In this document: positions 56,283 to 57,976 of the stretch, piece by piece
How positions within the stretch are numbered: position 1 is the first letter of the stretch
Layout: every line of letters starts with the position of its first letter
Source of the DNA: a virus
DNA length: 57,976 nt
Virus record (IMG/VR): IMGVR_UViG_3300030116_005659
Coordinates: 1 to 57,976 of that record
Reading direction: 5' to 3' (one strand)
The notes under the pieces: generated by a model
Told to the model about the DNA's origin: nothing
Seen by the model: only the letters and a program-made list of their open reading frames with translations
Database searches by the model: none
Program-made: the position numbers and the translations under genes

Positions 56283-57976
56283 GTTTAAAACAATTACAGA
56301 ACATGCTTGATAATAAAGCGTTTGATCCTTTAAAATTATCAAACGACCAAGTTAATCAAATGGACCAGCTTTTTGAATCGGGTCAGCTTAAAGGTTATAA
56401 AAACACTAGAGAGTTGATGGAAGAACGAAAAAGTGCAGCTGAACAACTAGCGATTGAAGCAGAAAGAGCTGACAGACCGATTGAAACTTTTACAAGAGAA
56501 AATTTACCTGTATTTGGTGAGGTCAATAGAACTACCTTTGAAAGTGTGGGAGATATATTTGGTTCAATAATGGGTTATGTAAAAGACCGTGATAAATTAA
56601 AAAAATATTTTACAGACAATAATTACAGACAAAGATTTGGTATTGCTTATCCTACTAGATTTTTAGATTCTGTAGCAGCTATGAAAGCGACAGCTGCAAA
56701 GGTTGCAAAGAAATCAGCACCAGGACGTGCTTTTTTTTCTTTAACTGGCTTTTTAAATAGAGTTGAAGATAGTGGAAAAAATTTACTTAAAACTGGTAAA
56801 AGATTACAAAAATATGGTGTCGCACAACCTTTAAAAACGGAGGCTAAATCTATTGGTTTGGGTGCTGCGGGTGCAGCTGTAGGTAGTGCTACTTATGACA
56901 TAGCTGATTTTGCTGCTGAATTAACGGCAAACTCACAGGTTGATTTATCAACTATTAGTGATAATGATTTAGACTCAATGAGTTTACCAGAGCGGCTTGT
57001 AACCAAAAGTCTTGATGCAGGTGTTACATCTCTTGCATGGGGAGCTGGAGCCACTGGACTATTTGGTATGACAGGTAGACTGATACGATCTTTCGGTAAA
57101 GGTCTGACAGGTACGGGTAACCCTCAAGCAAAAATTTTAGCAGCACAAGCATCTAAAAAAGGATTACCTCTTTCACTTGCTGCTGTAGCTGACGAAGATT
57201 CGACTTTTGGTAAACTAGCAGGTGGGTTTGGTAAAGTGTTTGGTGTTTTACCTTTTGTTAACTCACGAATTATTCAGGAGAATAAAAAGTTTCAACAAAA
57301 AGTTGTACAATATTATGGTGATTATTTAGCTACACTAGGTCCAATTGGTTATGCTGATTTATTAGGTAAAGAATTTCAAGACACAGTAAAAAAACAACAT
57401 GCCAAATATTTAACCATGACTGATGCTGTGTATAAAAATTTAGAAAATATCATAAAACCAATGAGTGACATAAAATTTGTACCAACAAAAAATTTGAAAA
57501 AAATGTCAAAAGAGCTAAAAGATGAATATATAGCTAACACACCTGGTGGCCGTGAGGTCTTTGAAAGAGATCTTGCCGATTTCACTGCTGGTAAAATAAA
57601 AGGTTTTGAAAATCCTATGTTTAGAACTGTTCTTAGATTTAGTGATCCAGCTTTTCCAGAAACAGTTACACTAGGACAATTTCAACAAATTAAAAGAGAT
57701 TTAAATGCAGCTTTACAGCAAGAAGGTAAAGGTCGTATGAATTTACTTATAAGAGATGCGAGAAATGCTATGGACATTGATCTGGATTCTGTAGCTAGTG
57801 AAGAAAATATTGGTAAGCTATTTAACAACGAAACATTTAAAACTAAATATGCAAATATTTTACAAAACAAAGGTAAGGCTGCTGCTGATAAATTTAGAGA
57901 TAATACACTTGAAACTGTAGGAACTTTTAAGAAAAGATTGGACTCTGCAAATGAATTTTATAGTAGAGTGATAAGT
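56279..57976 (+). CDS. Large internal virion (ejection) protein, N-terminal part
   Basis: ATG overlaps the stop of the previous gene (ATGA). Open to the window edge (566 codons), and continues in frame into bases 407-1843 because 57571-57976 repeats 1-406, for a total of 1044 aa. It begins MSLKQLQNMLDNKAFD and has Gly/Ala-rich hydrophobic stretches (GLGAAGAAVGSATYDIADFA, SLAWGAGATGLFGMTG) and long charged helices. No lysozyme or protease motif. Size and position suggest the last and largest core protein. Confidence 0.72.
   Translation, partial: MSLKQLQNMLDNKAFDPLKLSNDQVNQMDQLFESGQLKGYKNTRELMEERKSAAEQLAIEAERADRPIETFTRENLPVFGEVNRTTFESVGDIFGSIMGYVKDRDKLKKYFTDNNYRQRFGIAYPTRFLDSVAAMKATAAKVAKKSAPGRAFFSLTGFLNRVEDSGKNLLKTGKRLQKYGVAQPLKTEAKSIGLGAAGAAVGSATYDIADFAAELTANSQVDLSTISDNDLDSMSLPERLVTKSLDAGVTSLAWGAGATGLFGMTGRLIRSFGKGLTGTGNPQAKILAAQASKKGLPLSLAAVADEDSTFGKLAGGFGKVFGVLPFVNSRIIQENKKFQQKVVQYYGDYLATLGPIGYADLLGKEFQDTVKKQHAKYLTMTDAVYKNLENIIKPMSDIKFVPTKNLKKMSKELKDEYIANTPGGREVFERDLADFTAGKIKGFENPMFRTVLRFSDPAFPETVTLGQFQQIKRDLNAALQQEGKGRMNLLIRDARNAMDIDLDSVASEENIGKLFNNETFKTKYANILQNKGKAAADKFRDNTLETVGTFKKRLDSANEFYSRVIS
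57571..57976. repeat. Right copy of the terminal direct repeat
   Basis: Same 406 bases as 1-406, with T instead of C at 57613, 57646 and 57901. It lies inside the large internal virion protein gene, so it is not a biological terminal repeat with its own function. Confidence 0.95.

Noticed and set aside
1-57976. tRNA genes, CRISPR arrays, integrase, attachment sites, phage RNA polymerase
   Set aside because: I looked for tRNA T-arm words (GGTTCGAATC and variants), regularly spaced repeats, tyrosine or serine recombinase motifs and single-subunit RNA polymerase motifs and saw none that hold up. A dedicated search could still find a divergent one.

Overview
The window reads as one complete circularly permuted or circularised genome of a lytic-looking, AT-rich tailed phage, most likely a podovirus of a marine alphaproteobacterium. 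Bases 1-406 recur at 57571-57976 with three C/T differences, so the unique length is 57570 bp and the gene cut at the right edge continues at base 1. Podovirus-type evidence is a P22-like large portal, two head-tail adaptor candidates, a T7 gp13-like small virion protein and a block of large internal virion proteins. There is no tape measure, sheath, integrase or phage RNA polymerase that I can recognise. The overall gene set recalls HMO-2011-type marine podoviruses, but this is inference from gene content. The alphaproteobacterial host guess rests mainly on a PqqA-like peptide gene that is close to alphaproteobacterial PqqA.

Layout. 1-2950: end of a 1044-aa internal virion protein, two membrane-anchored small proteins and a Lys/Met/Gly repeat protein. 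2989-12766: replication and nucleic acid metabolism: PD-(D/E)XK exonuclease, an SNF2-type helicase on the minus strand, an SSB-like protein ending in an acidic/Phe tail, an archaeo-eukaryotic-type primase, a UvrD-like helicase, a DUF3310 protein and a family A DNA polymerase with Leu at the Pol I 762 position. 12855-16632: an operon of small proteins including a PP-loop PAPS-reductase-like enzyme, a ribbon-helix-helix candidate, a DnaJ-type zinc-finger miniprotein and an HNH nuclease, ending in a convergent membrane protein. 16633-17091: noncoding with iteron-like repeats (candidate origin or regulator site). 17092-20907: TerS, zinc ribbon, VRR-NUC nuclease and small unknowns, separated by GC-rich noncoding patches that share words such as CCCGTTTC and GCGCAGC.

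21080-32896 is packaging and head assembly: TerL, a 727-aa protein with a polyvalent-protein-like domain, portal, methyltransferase, holin, PqqA-like peptide, GroES-like co-chaperonin, scaffold and major capsid protein. 33041-41965 holds minor capsid, lysis (membrane peptides plus M15 endolysin), small Cys/Lys-rich proteins, adaptor proteins and a virion protein with an apparently intact type 1 copper site. 41974-48401 is tail fibre/receptor-binding proteins with LamG-like modules and a tail tube/nozzle candidate. 48405-51203 has small structural proteins and two glycosyltransferases; 51236-57976 encodes the internal (ejection) proteins.

The most unusual points are the intact pqqA-like gene without any other pqq gene, the cupredoxin module in a virion protein, the polyvalent-type protein between terminase and portal, and the GC-rich repeat islands plus iterons around the terminase genes. 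Nearly all genes are on the plus strand and tightly overlapped (ATGA/TAATG junctions). The three minus-strand genes each have their own promoter candidate. All functions are from reading the sequence; no database search was possible.
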